Source: Sphingobium sp.
GTDB lineage: Bacteria > Pseudomonadota > Alphaproteobacteria > Sphingomonadales > Sphingomonadaceae
DNA: 64,000 nt
Direction: 5' to 3'
NCBI GenBank assembly: GCA_003248935.1
Contig: QFQF01000001.1
Span: 186,001 to 250,000, forward strand
Under the pieces are notes generated by a model. That model saw nothing but the letters and a program-made list of their open reading frames with translations. It did not search any database and had not been told where the DNA came from. The translations under genes were made by a program, and so were the position numbers. Of the stretch, positions 53,112 to 63,000 are shown in pieces (position 1 is the first letter of the stretch; every line of letters starts with the position of its first letter).

Positions 53112-54345
53112 CCCATGCCTCCATCGCCGCATTGACGGCGGCACCCGGAGGAAGCGCGAACCCCTCCCTTGCCAGGCAAGCTTCCAGTGCACCCAGGGTG
53201 ATCAGCACCTTGTGCTTCATCGCATTGTAGCCCATCGCCCCGATCCGCCAGATGCGGCCTGCGAGCGGACCGAAGGCGGTGCCGATCTCGATCTCGAAAT
53301 GCGTCCGCATCGCGATGCGGACGTTTTCGCCGTCGATGCCTTCGGGAATGAACACGCCGGTCACGTTGGTCATCCGGTATGCGTCGTCACCAAAGACGGT
53401 AAGGCCCATGGCCCGCAGGCCGGCGGTCATTGCCCGTCCCGCCGACGCATGACGGGCGTAGCGCGCCTCCAGCCCTTCCCCCAGCATCACCCGCGCGCAT
53501 TCCCGCGCGGCATACAGCATCGAGGTCGCCTCGGTATGATGGTTGAGGCGCTTTTCGGACCAGTAGTCCATGATCATGCCAAGGTCGAAATAGTTCGATC
53601 CGATGCGCGGCCCGGCTCCGTCGCTGATGTCGTCACGGCGAATGCCCGCCTCGACATGCTTGCGTGCCTGGATCGCCGTCGCGGCCGCGTCCGAAACGGT
53701 GATCGGCGCGGAGCCGGATGGACCGCCCAGACATTTCTGGAGCCCCCCGGTCACGATGTCGGCGCCCCAGCGGTCAGTCGCCAGCTCCATGCCGCCGATC
53801 GTCGCCGTGGCATCGACATAGAGAAGCGCGCCCGCCTCCCGGCACAATACGCCAAGCCCGTCGAGCGGCTGCGCCATGGTCGTCGACGTATCGCCATGGA
53901 TGGTCGCGACGACCTTTGGCGCGGTACGGGCGATGGCGGCGGCGATCGCGTCCAGCGGCACCACTTCGCCCCAGGGCGCGTCGACCGTTTCGATCCGCGC
54001 ACCGATGCGGCCGAGGATTTCGGTGAGGAGCAGGCCGAAGCGGCCGAAATTGACCACCAGTACAGTGTCGCCCGCCGCGACGATGCTGACCAGAGCCGCC
54101 TCTATGCCCGCTCGCGCCGTGCCGTCGACCAGCATCGTCCAGTGGTTCGCCGTACCGAAAATCGGCCGGTACAGCGCCATCACCTGGTTCATGTAGCCGG
54201 TCATTTCCGGGTCGAACTGGCCGAGCAAATCTGCCGACATCGCCCGCAACACGCGGGGATGCGCATTTACCGGGCCGGGCCCCATCAGAAGGCGCTGCGG
54301 CGGGTCGATCTCTCCGAACAGGTCCGGGGTCAGGTCATTGGCCAT
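53104..54345 (-). CDS. pucG: (S)-ureidoglycine-glyoxylate aminotransferase (PucG)
   Basis: 413 residues from ATG 54345 (GGGAG upstream); the longer frame overlaps allC too far. Fold-type I: MGPGPVNAHPRVLRAM, HGDTSTTM, VDATATIGGMEL (Asp178), GGLQKCLGGPSG (Lys204). It belongs to the alanine-glyoxylate aminotransferase class; with AllC, HpxZ and HpxW beside it, the PucG reaction (ureidoglycine + glyoxylate to oxalurate + glycine) is the natural role. Confidence 0.9.
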   Translation of the reverse strand: MANDLTPDLFGEIDPPQRLLMGPGPVNAHPRVLRAMSADLLGQFDPEMTGYMNQVMALYRPIFGTANHWTMLVDGTARAGIEAALVSIVAAGDTVLVVNFGRFGLLLTEILGRIGARIETVDAPWGEVVPLDAIAAAIARTAPKVVATIHGDTSTTMAQPLDGLGVLCREAGALLYVDATATIGGMELATDRWGADIVTGGLQKCLGGPSGSAPITVSDAAATAIQARKHVEAGIRRDDISDGAGPRIGSNYFDLGMIMDYWSEKRLNHHTEATSMLYAARECARVMLGEGLEARYARHASAGRAMTAGLRAMGLTVFGDDAYRMTNVTGVFIPEGIDGENVRIAMRTHFEIEIGTAFGPLAGRIWRIGAMGYNAMKHKVLITLGALEACLAREGFALPPGAAVNAAMEAWDA

Positions 54346-55585
54346 ATTTGGCTCCCAGTTTATCGATGAAGCCGAGCATGACCTGCAACGCCGCGTCGAC
54401 GTCGGCAGGTTCCACATGCTCCGCGGGATTGTGGCTGACACCACCCTTGCAGCGGATGAACAGCATGGCGGTAGGACAGAGCGCGGCCATCACCATGGCG
54501 TCATGCCCGGCACCGGACACGAGACGGAAGGGCGGATGCCCTGCATCCCCCGTCGCCGCGTCCATCAGGTCCATCAACGCGGGATCGCACGGGCTGGCGG
54601 GCAGGTCGTGGATACGCTGAATATCGAAATCCAAATCGCGTCGGTCAGCAATGTTGGCGAACGCATCGAGGATCACTTCAGCCGCCCGGTCGCGCCGGGC
54701 CGGGTCGCCCGAGCGTATGTCGAGCGTGAAGCGCACCTCGCCGGGAATGACATTGGCGGCACCAGGCAGCGCCTCGATCCGGCCGACGGTCGCGACCAGA
54801 TCCGATCGATCCTCCAGCGCGATTCGCTCGGCGGCCAATACCATCTCTGCCGCGCCCGCAAGCGCGTCGCGGCGCAGGCCCATGCTGGTCGTACCGGCAT
54901 GCCCGGCCATACCGATGACGACGATCTGATAGCGAAGCTGTGCCGCGATCCCCGTCACGGTGCCGACGGCGAGCCCCTGCGCCTCCAGCACCGGCCCCTG
55001 CTCGATATGCGCCTCCAGATAGGCGAGGGTCGTACCGGGCGCACGGGCGGCGGAAAGATATTGGTCGACACCGGCCGGAGCGAGCGCCGCGTCCAGCGTG
55101 ACGCCATCCGCATCCGCCATGTCCAGCGCGGAGGGCGCGAGCGTGCCCGCAACCGCGCGGCTGGTCAGCATCGCGGCGGGAAAGCGCGACCCCTCCTCGT
55201 CTCCGAAGGCGATGACCTCGATCGGAAACGGAAGGCGTCTGCCCTGCGCCTGCAGCGCCGCAGCGACCTCCACCCCCAGCATGATGCCGAGCGGCCCGTC
55301 ATAGCGCCCCCCGTCCCGCACGCTGTCGAGATGGCTGCCGATCAGCAAGGCGGGGGCCGCCGGGTCCGTCCCCTCATAGCGCCCGAGCAGGTTGGCCGCA
55401 GGGTCGCGGGCGACGGTCATCCCCGCCGCCTCCATCCACCCGGCCAGCGCCGCCTGAGCCGCCGCATAGGCCGGCGTCAGATAGCCGCGATAAAGGCCAC
55501 CTTCCATATCGCTATAGGGCGCGACGCCCAGTGCGTCGCAGCGAGCGACCGCCCGCGCGCCACCAGGTGTCGCCAGCTCTACCAC
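54335..55585 (-). CDS. allC: Allantoate amidohydrolase (AllC, M20 family)
   Basis: 416 residues from a GTG at 55585, overlapping the hpxW stop by 7 bp; no earlier start is plausible. M20 metal-site motifs GSHLDSVRDGGRYDGPLG, AFGDEEGSRF, EAHIEQGPVLE, SGAGHDAMVMA and KGGVSHNPAEH are complete. Hydrolyses allantoate to (S)-ureidoglycine, the substrate of PucG. Hydantoinase/carbamoylase paralogues share these motifs, but the context favours AllC. Confidence 0.92.
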   Translation of the reverse strand: MVELATPGGARAVARCDALGVAPYSDMEGGLYRGYLTPAYAAAQAALAGWMEAAGMTVARDPAANLLGRYEGTDPAAPALLIGSHLDSVRDGGRYDGPLGIMLGVEVAAALQAQGRRLPFPIEVIAFGDEEGSRFPAAMLTSRAVAGTLAPSALDMADADGVTLDAALAPAGVDQYLSAARAPGTTLAYLEAHIEQGPVLEAQGLAVGTVTGIAAQLRYQIVVIGMAGHAGTTSMGLRRDALAGAAEMVLAAERIALEDRSDLVATVGRIEALPGAANVIPGEVRFTLDIRSGDPARRDRAAEVILDAFANIADRRDLDFDIQRIHDLPASPCDPALMDLMDAATGDAGHPPFRLVSGAGHDAMVMAALCPTAMLFIRCKGGVSHNPAEHVEPADVDAALQVMLGFIDKLGAKYGQ

Positions 55586-57159
55586 GCCGCCACCTGTCCG
55601 TCGCTGCGCGGATCGGTCGCGCCCTCCAGCCCACCATCGGCGTGCCGGACGATGGCACCGGCATGGCCCATCATGGCGGTCAGCGGCCCGACGCGCTCGA
55701 CATCGTGTCCGGCAGAGGCGAGTTGCGCGTACAATGCCGCATCGAACCCGTCTTCCAGCTTCAGGGTTGTGCTCTGCTCGCCCCATGTCCGGCCCAGCAG
55801 CCAGCGCGGCGCACTGATCGCTTCCTGAAGGCCGACGCCGAAGCGGGCATAACGGGTAAAAAGCGCCGCCTGCGTCTGCGGCTGGCCCTCGCCGCCCATC
55901 GTGCCATAGGCCATGGTCCGTCCGTCGTCGAAGCGGGCGAGCGCGGGATTGAGCGTGTGGAACGGCTTGCGACCGGGCTTCAGCGCGTTCCAGCCGTCCT
56001 CCGCCAGCCGGAAGCTGCTGCCGCGGTTCTGCCAGGTGATGCCGGTACGCGGCAGGATGATGCCGGAGCCGAACTCGAAATAGGTCGACTGGATGGCGCT
56101 CACCACCCTGCCCTCGCCGTCGGCCGCCGCGAACCAGCAGGTGTCACCCTGCGCCGAGGGTTGCGGCCAGGGCAACGCACGCACGGGGTCGATGCCCGCC
56201 GCCATCCGGTCCAGCGCGCCGCCGTCATCGAGCGCCTGCTGCCAGTCGAAGTCATGATAGGCCGGGTCGCCGACATGCCGGTCGCGCAGAAGGAACGCGC
56301 GCTTTGTCGCCTCGACAAGGCCGTGGACATGATCGAAACCGTCCGCAGCGTCCGCCTTCAGCCGGTCAAACAGCGCGAGGATCATCAGAGAGGCAAAGCC
56401 CTGCGTCGGCGGCGCGCTGTTGAACAGGTCGATACCCTTGATCCGCGTGCGCAGTGCTTCCGGTCGCGTGGCGGCATGCGCGGCGAGGTCGGCGCGGGAA
56501 ACGGGGCTGCCGACCGCCGCCAGATCCTCGGCGACCAGATCGGCAAGCGCCCCCGTATAGAAATCGGCGATGCCGCGCTCGGCTATCGTCTGCAACGTCT
56601 GGGCCAGCATCGGCTGCCGCAGGCGATCGCCCTCATGCAGCGGCCGCCCCTCGGGCTCGAACGTTGCGGCCCAGGCACCCGGTTGCCCGCGCAGTTCGGC
56701 GCCTTTCGCTGCCGCGATTTCCGCGCCGCCGCGCGTAACGGCGACACCGGCCTCGGCATGATGGACAGCGTCCCGCACCAGCCGGGCGAGCGACAGCGAT
56801 CCTCCTGCGCTTTTCAGCACCGCTTCCCAACCCGACAACGTACCCGCCACGGTATTGGCCGCCAGCGGCCCGCGTGTCGGCACCGCCTCCAGCCCAGCAT
56901 ACAGCGACAGGTCGGCATTGGCCGCCGCGCCGCCACAGCCGTGGACGGAATGAACCCGTCCGTCGGGTTCCGCGACCAGCCAGAAGCTGTCCCCGCCGAT
57001 GCCGGTCATGTGCGGATAGACCACGGCCAGCGTCGCGGCGACGGCTACAGCAGCCTCGACGGCGTTGCCGCCATCCTTCAACACATCGCATCCCGCCCGT
57101 GCGGCGAGGTGATGGGGCGCGGTGACCATGCCGCGCCAGGAACGAACCGAATGGCGCAT
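55579..57159 (-). CDS. hpxW: Oxamate amidohydrolase HpxW (gamma-glutamyltranspeptidase-like Ntn hydrolase)
   Basis: 526 residues. GGT superfamily: GGNAVEAAVAVAATLAVVYPHMTGIGGD near the N-terminus; the autoproteolytic nucleophile Thr340 in GDTCWFAAAD; and MGGEGQPQTQAAL. No signal peptide, unlike periplasmic GGTs. HpxW of Klebsiella hydrolyses oxamate to oxalate and ammonia. Operon position supports HpxW; a GGT with other substrate is the alternative. Confidence 0.87.
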   Translation of the reverse strand: MRHSVRSWRGMVTAPHHLAARAGCDVLKDGGNAVEAAVAVAATLAVVYPHMTGIGGDSFWLVAEPDGRVHSVHGCGGAAANADLSLYAGLEAVPTRGPLAANTVAGTLSGWEAVLKSAGGSLSLARLVRDAVHHAEAGVAVTRGGAEIAAAKGAELRGQPGAWAATFEPEGRPLHEGDRLRQPMLAQTLQTIAERGIADFYTGALADLVAEDLAAVGSPVSRADLAAHAATRPEALRTRIKGIDLFNSAPPTQGFASLMILALFDRLKADAADGFDHVHGLVEATKRAFLLRDRHVGDPAYHDFDWQQALDDGGALDRMAAGIDPVRALPWPQPSAQGDTCWFAAADGEGRVVSAIQSTYFEFGSGIILPRTGITWQNRGSSFRLAEDGWNALKPGRKPFHTLNPALARFDDGRTMAYGTMGGEGQPQTQAALFTRYARFGVGLQEAISAPRWLLGRTWGEQSTTLKLEDGFDAALYAQLASAGHDVERVGPLTAMMGHAGAIVRHADGGLEGATDPRSDGQVAAW

Positions 57160-58118
57160 CAGTCGGGCAACCCCGCAACGAAAGCGCGCACGACGTCGGC
57201 CGAATTGACCGACGCAAGCGTCATGAAGGTATTCATCTGGTTTTCTCCGGCATCACCGCCCGCAAGATCGGAAAGACTGCGGAAGACGATCGCAGGAATG
57301 CCGTTGGCATAGGCGACCTGCGCGACCGCCGCGCTTTCCATGTCGAGCACGTCGGCCTTCCACGCGTTGAACAGATAATCGCGGAACTCCGCATTGTCGG
57401 CATAGACGCCCGCGCTGACGCCGACGCCGCCGACGACGATCTTGGGCGCATGAGCGAGGCAGGCCTGACCGCCAATCGCCGACGCAGGCGCGTTCTCATA
57501 GGCAGGCACCTTCCCGTTCTCGACACAGCGGCGCAGCGTCACCGCCGGTGCGATCTTCCGCGCCAGCGCCAGCAGCGCCGGATCGGCGGCGAACGCATAA
57601 TGGCGCCGTGGCGTCTCGGCGGCGTTGCCCAGCCGCACGCCACGCGGAAACATCATGCCGTAGTTCGCCGGCGCATCGGCATCGACGGCTTCGGGCGGTG
57701 CCCATCCCGCGTCCGTCTTCCGCGCGAACGACACCTCCAGATATTGCGCCCACTGCTCGGGCACCACGACGTCGCCGATCGAAAGGGACGGGTCGACCCC
57801 GCCCGCAATGCCGGAAAAGACGATCCGCTTGACGGTGAAGCGGTCGAGCACAAGCTGCGTGTTCATCGCCGCATTGACCATGCTGACCCCGCTCTGCATC
57901 AGCAGCACCGGCCGACCAGCCATCGACCCGGCAAGGAAGGTCTGACCGTTGATGCGGAATGTCTTCGGCCTCTCGACCGATCGCACCAGCGCATCCCATT
58001 CGGGCGGGAACGCCGTCATCACGACGGTACGCGGCGTCCTGTCGTCCTTCTTCGCGAGCGCTGGTGTCGCCCCCGCAGCCAGCGCGAATGCCAGCATCAA
58101 GCCTGCAAGACGCATCAT
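57159..58118 (-). CDS. Exported purine nucleosidase/phosphorylase-superfamily protein (MTAN-like)
   Basis: 319 residues from ATG 58118 (ATGA overlap with the permease); an ATG one codon later is possible. Signal peptide MRLAGLMLAFALAAGATPALA. MTAN-like elements: RTVVMTAFPPEWDALV, VFSGIAGGVDPSLSIGDVVV, VLDMESAAVAQVAYANGIPAIVFRSLSDLAGGD (catalytic Asp in SLSD, Glu in MES). An exported enzyme of this fold would release bases from nucleosides in the periplasm before uptake by the cotranscribed permease. Confidence 0.85.
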   Translation of the reverse strand: MMRLAGLMLAFALAAGATPALAKKDDRTPRTVVMTAFPPEWDALVRSVERPKTFRINGQTFLAGSMAGRPVLLMQSGVSMVNAAMNTQLVLDRFTVKRIVFSGIAGGVDPSLSIGDVVVPEQWAQYLEVSFARKTDAGWAPPEAVDADAPANYGMMFPRGVRLGNAAETPRRHYAFAADPALLALARKIAPAVTLRRCVENGKVPAYENAPASAIGGQACLAHAPKIVVGGVGVSAGVYADNAEFRDYLFNAWKADVLDMESAAVAQVAYANGIPAIVFRSLSDLAGGDAGENQMNTFMTLASVNSADVVRAFVAGLPD

Positions 58119-59443
58119 GCCCCCGCGCTCATCCAGACGAAGCGAACCACGAACAGACCTGCCAGTACCAGCAACAGCCAGTCCTTCCGGCCGAGTTGTC
58201 CCCGCACCATCTTCAGCGCCGCATGGGCCGTGATGCCGAAGGCAAGCCCGTTGGCGATCGAGAAGGTCAGCGGGATCATCGCCACGGTCAGGAAGGCGGG
58301 GATCGCCGCCAGCGGATCTTCCCACTCGACTTCGGTCAGCGGCAGCAGCATCAACCCGCCGACGATGATCAGCGCCGGCGCGGTCGCCGCGATCGGCACG
58401 ACCTGGGCATAGGGCGCCACGAACATCGTCGCCAGGAACAGGACGCCGGTGACAACCGCCGTCAGACCCGTGCGGCCGCCCGCCTGAACACCCGCAGCGC
58501 TCTCGACATAGCTCGTGACGGTGCTGGTTCCCGCCATCGACCCGACGATGGTCGAGGTCGCGTCGGTGATGAGGATACGGTTGAGGCCCGGAATGCGGCC
58601 CGCCGCATCCATCAGGCCGGCCCGCTTCGTCACCGCGACCAGCGTGCCGATATTGTCGAACAGGTCGACGAACAGAAAGACGAAGAGGATTTCGACGAGG
58701 CCCAGCCCGTGGCTGCCCGACAGGCCGAACACGCCCGCCAGATCGAGCTGGAAGGCAGTGCCGGTCAGCGCGGCCAGACTGTATGGCTCGGCCGTCAGCG
58801 TCACGAGGCCGAACAGCCAGCCCACCAGCGTCGTCGCGACGATGCCGATCAGCATCGCGCCGCGCACGTTCCAGACGCTGAGCGCGCCGATCAGCAGCAG
58901 GCCGAACAAGGCAAGTGCCGCACCCGGCGCCTTCAGGTCACCCAGCGCCACCAGCGTCGCCGGATTGGCGACGATGATGCCTGCATTCTTAAGGCCTATG
59001 AAGCCGATGAACAGGCCGATGCCGCCCGCCACCGCCGCGAACAGATAGGTCGGGATCGCCGTCACGATTAACTGGCGGACACCCGTCAGCGTCAGGATCA
59101 GGAAGGCAACGCCGGATATGAACACACAGCCCAGCGCGATCTGCCAGGGGACACCCATCTGCTGCACGACAGTGAAGCTGAAATAGGCGTTAAGGCCCAT
59201 GCCCGGCGCCAGCGCCAGCGGCACATTGGCCGTCAGGCCCATCAGGATGCTGGCAAAGGCGGCCGCGAAGCAGGTCGCCGCCGCAACCGACGCCACCGGC
59301 ATGCCCGCCTGACCCAATATGGCCGGATTGACGAGCACGATATAGGCCATGGTCAGGAAAGTCGTGACACCGGCCAGGATCTCGGTCCGGACCGTGGTCC
59401 CGCGCTCGCCGAGTGCGAACCACCGTTCGAACACGGCCGTCAT
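58115..59443 (-). CDS. NCS2-family purine permease (AzgA-like)
   Basis: 442 residues from ATG 59443; twelve or more hydrophobic segments. TEILAGVTTFLTMAYIVLVNPAIL, LALAPGMGLNAYFSF, FLFVDLFDNIGTLVAVTKRAGLMD and AGTSTVTSYVESAAGVQAGGRTGLTAVVTG are AzgA-type signatures (GhxP/PurP-like) for adenine, guanine and hypoxanthine. First gene of the 15-gene purine operon. It would import bases freed in the periplasm. Confidence 0.93.
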   Translation of the reverse strand: MTAVFERWFALGERGTTVRTEILAGVTTFLTMAYIVLVNPAILGQAGMPVASVAAATCFAAAFASILMGLTANVPLALAPGMGLNAYFSFTVVQQMGVPWQIALGCVFISGVAFLILTLTGVRQLIVTAIPTYLFAAVAGGIGLFIGFIGLKNAGIIVANPATLVALGDLKAPGAALALFGLLLIGALSVWNVRGAMLIGIVATTLVGWLFGLVTLTAEPYSLAALTGTAFQLDLAGVFGLSGSHGLGLVEILFVFLFVDLFDNIGTLVAVTKRAGLMDAAGRIPGLNRILITDATSTIVGSMAGTSTVTSYVESAAGVQAGGRTGLTAVVTGVLFLATMFVAPYAQVVPIAATAPALIIVGGLMLLPLTEVEWEDPLAAIPAFLTVAMIPLTFSIANGLAFGITAHAALKMVRGQLGRKDWLLLVLAGLFVVRFVWMSAGA

Positions 59444-59765
59444 TGCACCACCGCCGCGCGGATCGCGAAGCCCATTACATGCTGACCCGCAGGATACGCC
59501 CCGCGAGCGATCAAATGGAGACACATCATGGGCTATTTTCCCCCTTGGATTGCTGCCTCCTCCTGCTGTTACCGCCTCTCTTCGGAAGCGCTATCCGAAA
59601 AACTTACCAGCCCGCACGCGGATTGCAATACGCATAAAACGCTTACTTACCTGAAGCAGCAAAAGCGGCCGAAACTGTGGGTTTTTCCGCAGCATACTGG
59701 ATACCATCGCACCACAATGGGCAATGCGTGCGCTTCCAAAATATGGGGTCTCGATGGAACAAGGA
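59444..59765. promoter_or_regulatory. Upstream region of the purine operon
   Basis: 322 bp without a gene between tRNA-Leu and the permease. It is less GC-rich than its surroundings and must contain the operon promoter. Visible structure: an inverted repeat TTCGGA-N7-TCCGAA (59581-59599), and ACTTACC repeated at 59602-59608 and 59645-59651. The intervals could be operator or leader elements. I see no confident -35/-10 pair and cannot test for purine riboswitches by eye. Confidence 0.5.
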
Positions 59766-59850
59766 TGGTGCGGGCGGTCGGGCTCGAACCGACACTCCTT
59801 GCGGAACCGGATTTTGAGTCCGGCGCGTCTACCAATTTCACCACGCCCGC
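59766..59850 (-). tRNA. tRNA-Leu (CAA)
   Basis: 85 nt, CCA encoded. Acceptor GCGGGCG/CGCCCGC, D arm with GGTGAAATTGGTAGACGC typical of leucine, anticodon stem CCGGA/TCCGG with loop CTCAAAA giving CAA, a long variable arm, and T arm GTCGG TTCGAGC CCGAC. Confidence 0.95.
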
Positions 59851-60022
59851 ACGTCGCCGGCCGATCCGGCCGAACCTGTAGCGCGAGCCTATAGATAAGC
59901 CCTTCCGATATTTCCAGACGGGAAATCGCAGCCGGCAAAACCATCCATGACGGCTCGGCGGCGGCCGCGCCGTCCTTCCCCTGCAATGCGTCCGACGCGG
60001 GGCGCATCGACAGGGAGACATC

Positions 60023-63000
60023 ATGCGACATTTGCTGGGCCACACGGCCATGACCACGGTCCTGGCCGCGACGGCGATCCACTACGCCCTGCCGGAACAG
60101 GCGCGGGCAGAAACGACGATCAGTTCGAAGACGACCACCCCCCTCCTCACCTCCACGGCCGCCAGTGGACAGGCCGACAGCATTTCCATCGCATCGGGCG
60201 GGTCCGTCGTGCTCTCCAGCGGCACCGGCGTGACGATGGACAGCGACAATGCGGTCACCAACGCGGGAACGATCACCATCAGCGATGCGGACGGCGCCAT
60301 CGGCATCCGCGCCGCCTCCGGCACCAGCGGCGCGATCACCAACAGCGGCACGATCACGCTCGATGAAGACTATACCGCGACGGATACCGACAGCGACGAC
60401 GATGTTGATGGCGCCTTTGCGAAGGGGACCAATCGCACCGGCATCCTTGTCGAAGGCCCGCACACCGGAGACATCGCTCACAGCGGCACGATCACGATCG
60501 AAGGCAACCAGTCCTACGGCATCCACCTCACCGGTCCATTGACGGGGGCGCTGACGACCAGCGGCACGATCGCTGTGACCGGCGACGGCAGCACGGGCAT
60601 CCAGGCCGATGCCGTTACCGGCGACGTCTGGTTGCGCGGGTCGACGAGCGTCCAGGGCGCCTCCAGTACCGGCGTTGCCCTCGACGGAGACATTACCGGC
60701 GCACTGAAGGTACAGTCGACCATCGTCGCGACCGGCTATCGCAGCACGACGGCACCGACCGACACTTCGGACCTCGACGCCGACGATCTGCTTCAGGGGA
60801 GCAATGCCCTGCGGATCAGCGGAAATGTGTCGGGAGGGATCATCTTCGATACTGCGCCCACGGATTCGGATTCGAGCGACGACGACGAGGATGACGACGG
60901 CGTCACCGACACCTCGGAAGGAACCGCATCTGTCGTTTCCTATGGGTCGGCGGCGGCAGTCCAGATCGGCTCTGCCACCAACGACATCGCCATCGGCGCA
61001 GTCGCCAGCAGCACCACCGGCTATGGCCTGATCGTGAAGGGCGCCATCGCGGGGCGCGGCGTCTACACCGGCATCGATGCACAGGGCATGACGATCGGCG
61101 GCCTGGGCGGCGATGTCGTGGTGACGAAGGGCATGAGCGTGTCGGGCTCGATCATCGCGGTCTCGCTCGACAGCAACGCAACGGCCCTGCGCATCGGCAG
61201 CGGCGCCAGCGTCGACGCCATCGTCAATTCAGGCAGCATCGCATCGTCCGGCGCCACCCTGACAGGGAAGAGCAGCCGCGCGCTCGTCATCGACAGCGGC
61301 GCACAGGTCTCCTCGCTCACCAACAGCGGCGCGATCAGCGCGGCGGCGGGAGAGGACGGGACCGCGATCGCCATTCTCGACAGTTCCGGTGGCCTCAGCA
61401 CGATCACAAACACCGGCGAGATTTCGGCGGCGGGCGCCGATGACGGCCGCAACACCGCGATTGACCTTTCCGCCAACAGCAGCGGCGTCACCCTCACCCA
61501 GTCTGCGGCCGCTTCCGGCTCCGCCGCACCCAAGATCGTCGGCGCAATCCTCACCGGATCGGGGAACGACACCATCACCGTCAGCGCGGGCACGATCACC
61601 GGCGACATGATGCTTGGCGCAGGCGATGACAGCGTGGCGCTGTCGGGCAGCACGGCGATGACGGGCGATATCGACTATGGCACGGGCACCGCGACCCTGT
61701 CGCTCGCCGGGACGTCCAGCCTGACCGGCGATGTGGATTTCGGCGGCAACAGCGGCACGTTGACCATCAACGATACCGCCGCCCTCGTCGGGCAGTTGCG
61801 CGATGCAGACAATGTCGACGTGGTGATCAACAGCGGCACGCTGACCGAATCGGTGACCGGCGCGATCGCGCTCAAGTCCCTGACGCTTGGTAGCGGCGGC
61901 GTCATCGGCGTGACCGTCGACGGCGCGACCGGTACGAGCACGCTCTACGACGTGGCGGGCGCGGCGAGCTTCGCCAGCGGCTCGCAGGTCCAGGTCAAGC
62001 TCGCACAGGTGAGCGGATCGGAAGGCAGCTTCACCATCGTCCAGGCCGGATCGCTCTCCGGCACCCCGACGCTGGACACAAGCTCGACGCTCCTGCCCTA
62101 TATGTTCAAGGGCACGATCGCGAGCGACAGCTCCGCCGGTACGGTCTCGCTCGACATCACGCGCAAGACGACCACCGAACTGGGCCTCAACCGGTCGCTT
62201 TCCAGCGCCTACAACGCCATCTACGCGGCGCTCGACAATGATACCGACGTCGCGCAGAGCGTTCTGGCGATCACGGACGGCGATAGCTTCCGCCAGTCGC
62301 TGCGCCAGATGCTGCCGGATCATGCCGGCGGCGCTTTCGAAACGGTAACGGCGGGATCGCGGGCCGCTGCCCGCTCCCTCGCCGATCCCGGCAGCATGAT
62401 CCGGGGCGAAGGCCCCGTCTCCACATGGCTCCAGCAGGTCGCATGGGGCAGCGCAAAGAGCGTCGGCGACACCGCATCCTACGACGTCAGCGGCTGGGGC
62501 GCGTCGGGCGGCGCGGAGGTCGCGACCGGCATCGGCGCGCTCGGCCTTGGCCTCGCCTATCTCCATGGCACCGACGAGGACAGCGATACCGACAACGCAG
62601 TCTCGTCCGACCAGTACGAACTGTCTGCCCACTGGCGCGGCGGGCGCGGACCGCTGACGGCCTATGCCCGGCTCTCTGCGGCGCACATCAGCTTCGACAG
62701 CAGCCGCGCGTTCGTCGGCAATACCGGTTCGGCCGACGTCACCCGTACCGCAAAAGGCAAGTGGAACGGCCAGCTCTATTCCGCCACGGCCGGAGCCAGC
62801 TACGAGAAGCGCTTCGGCAAGCTCAGCCTGCGGCCGATCGTCTCGTTCGACTATTACCGGCTGAAGGAAGGCGGCTATGCCGAAACCGGCGGCGGCGACG
62901 CCTTCAATCTGACCGTCGCGAGCAGGAAAAGCGATGAGCTGGCCGCGAACGGCAGTATCGCCGCCGGTTACGACATGGGCGGCGCCAATCGCGACGAGGG

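Noticed and set aside
59528..60057. Short open frames on both strands across the tRNA-Leu gene
   Set aside because: Their common part, such as VRAVGLEPTLL or GVVKLVDAPDSKSG, is the well-known artefact of translating a tRNA-Leu gene.
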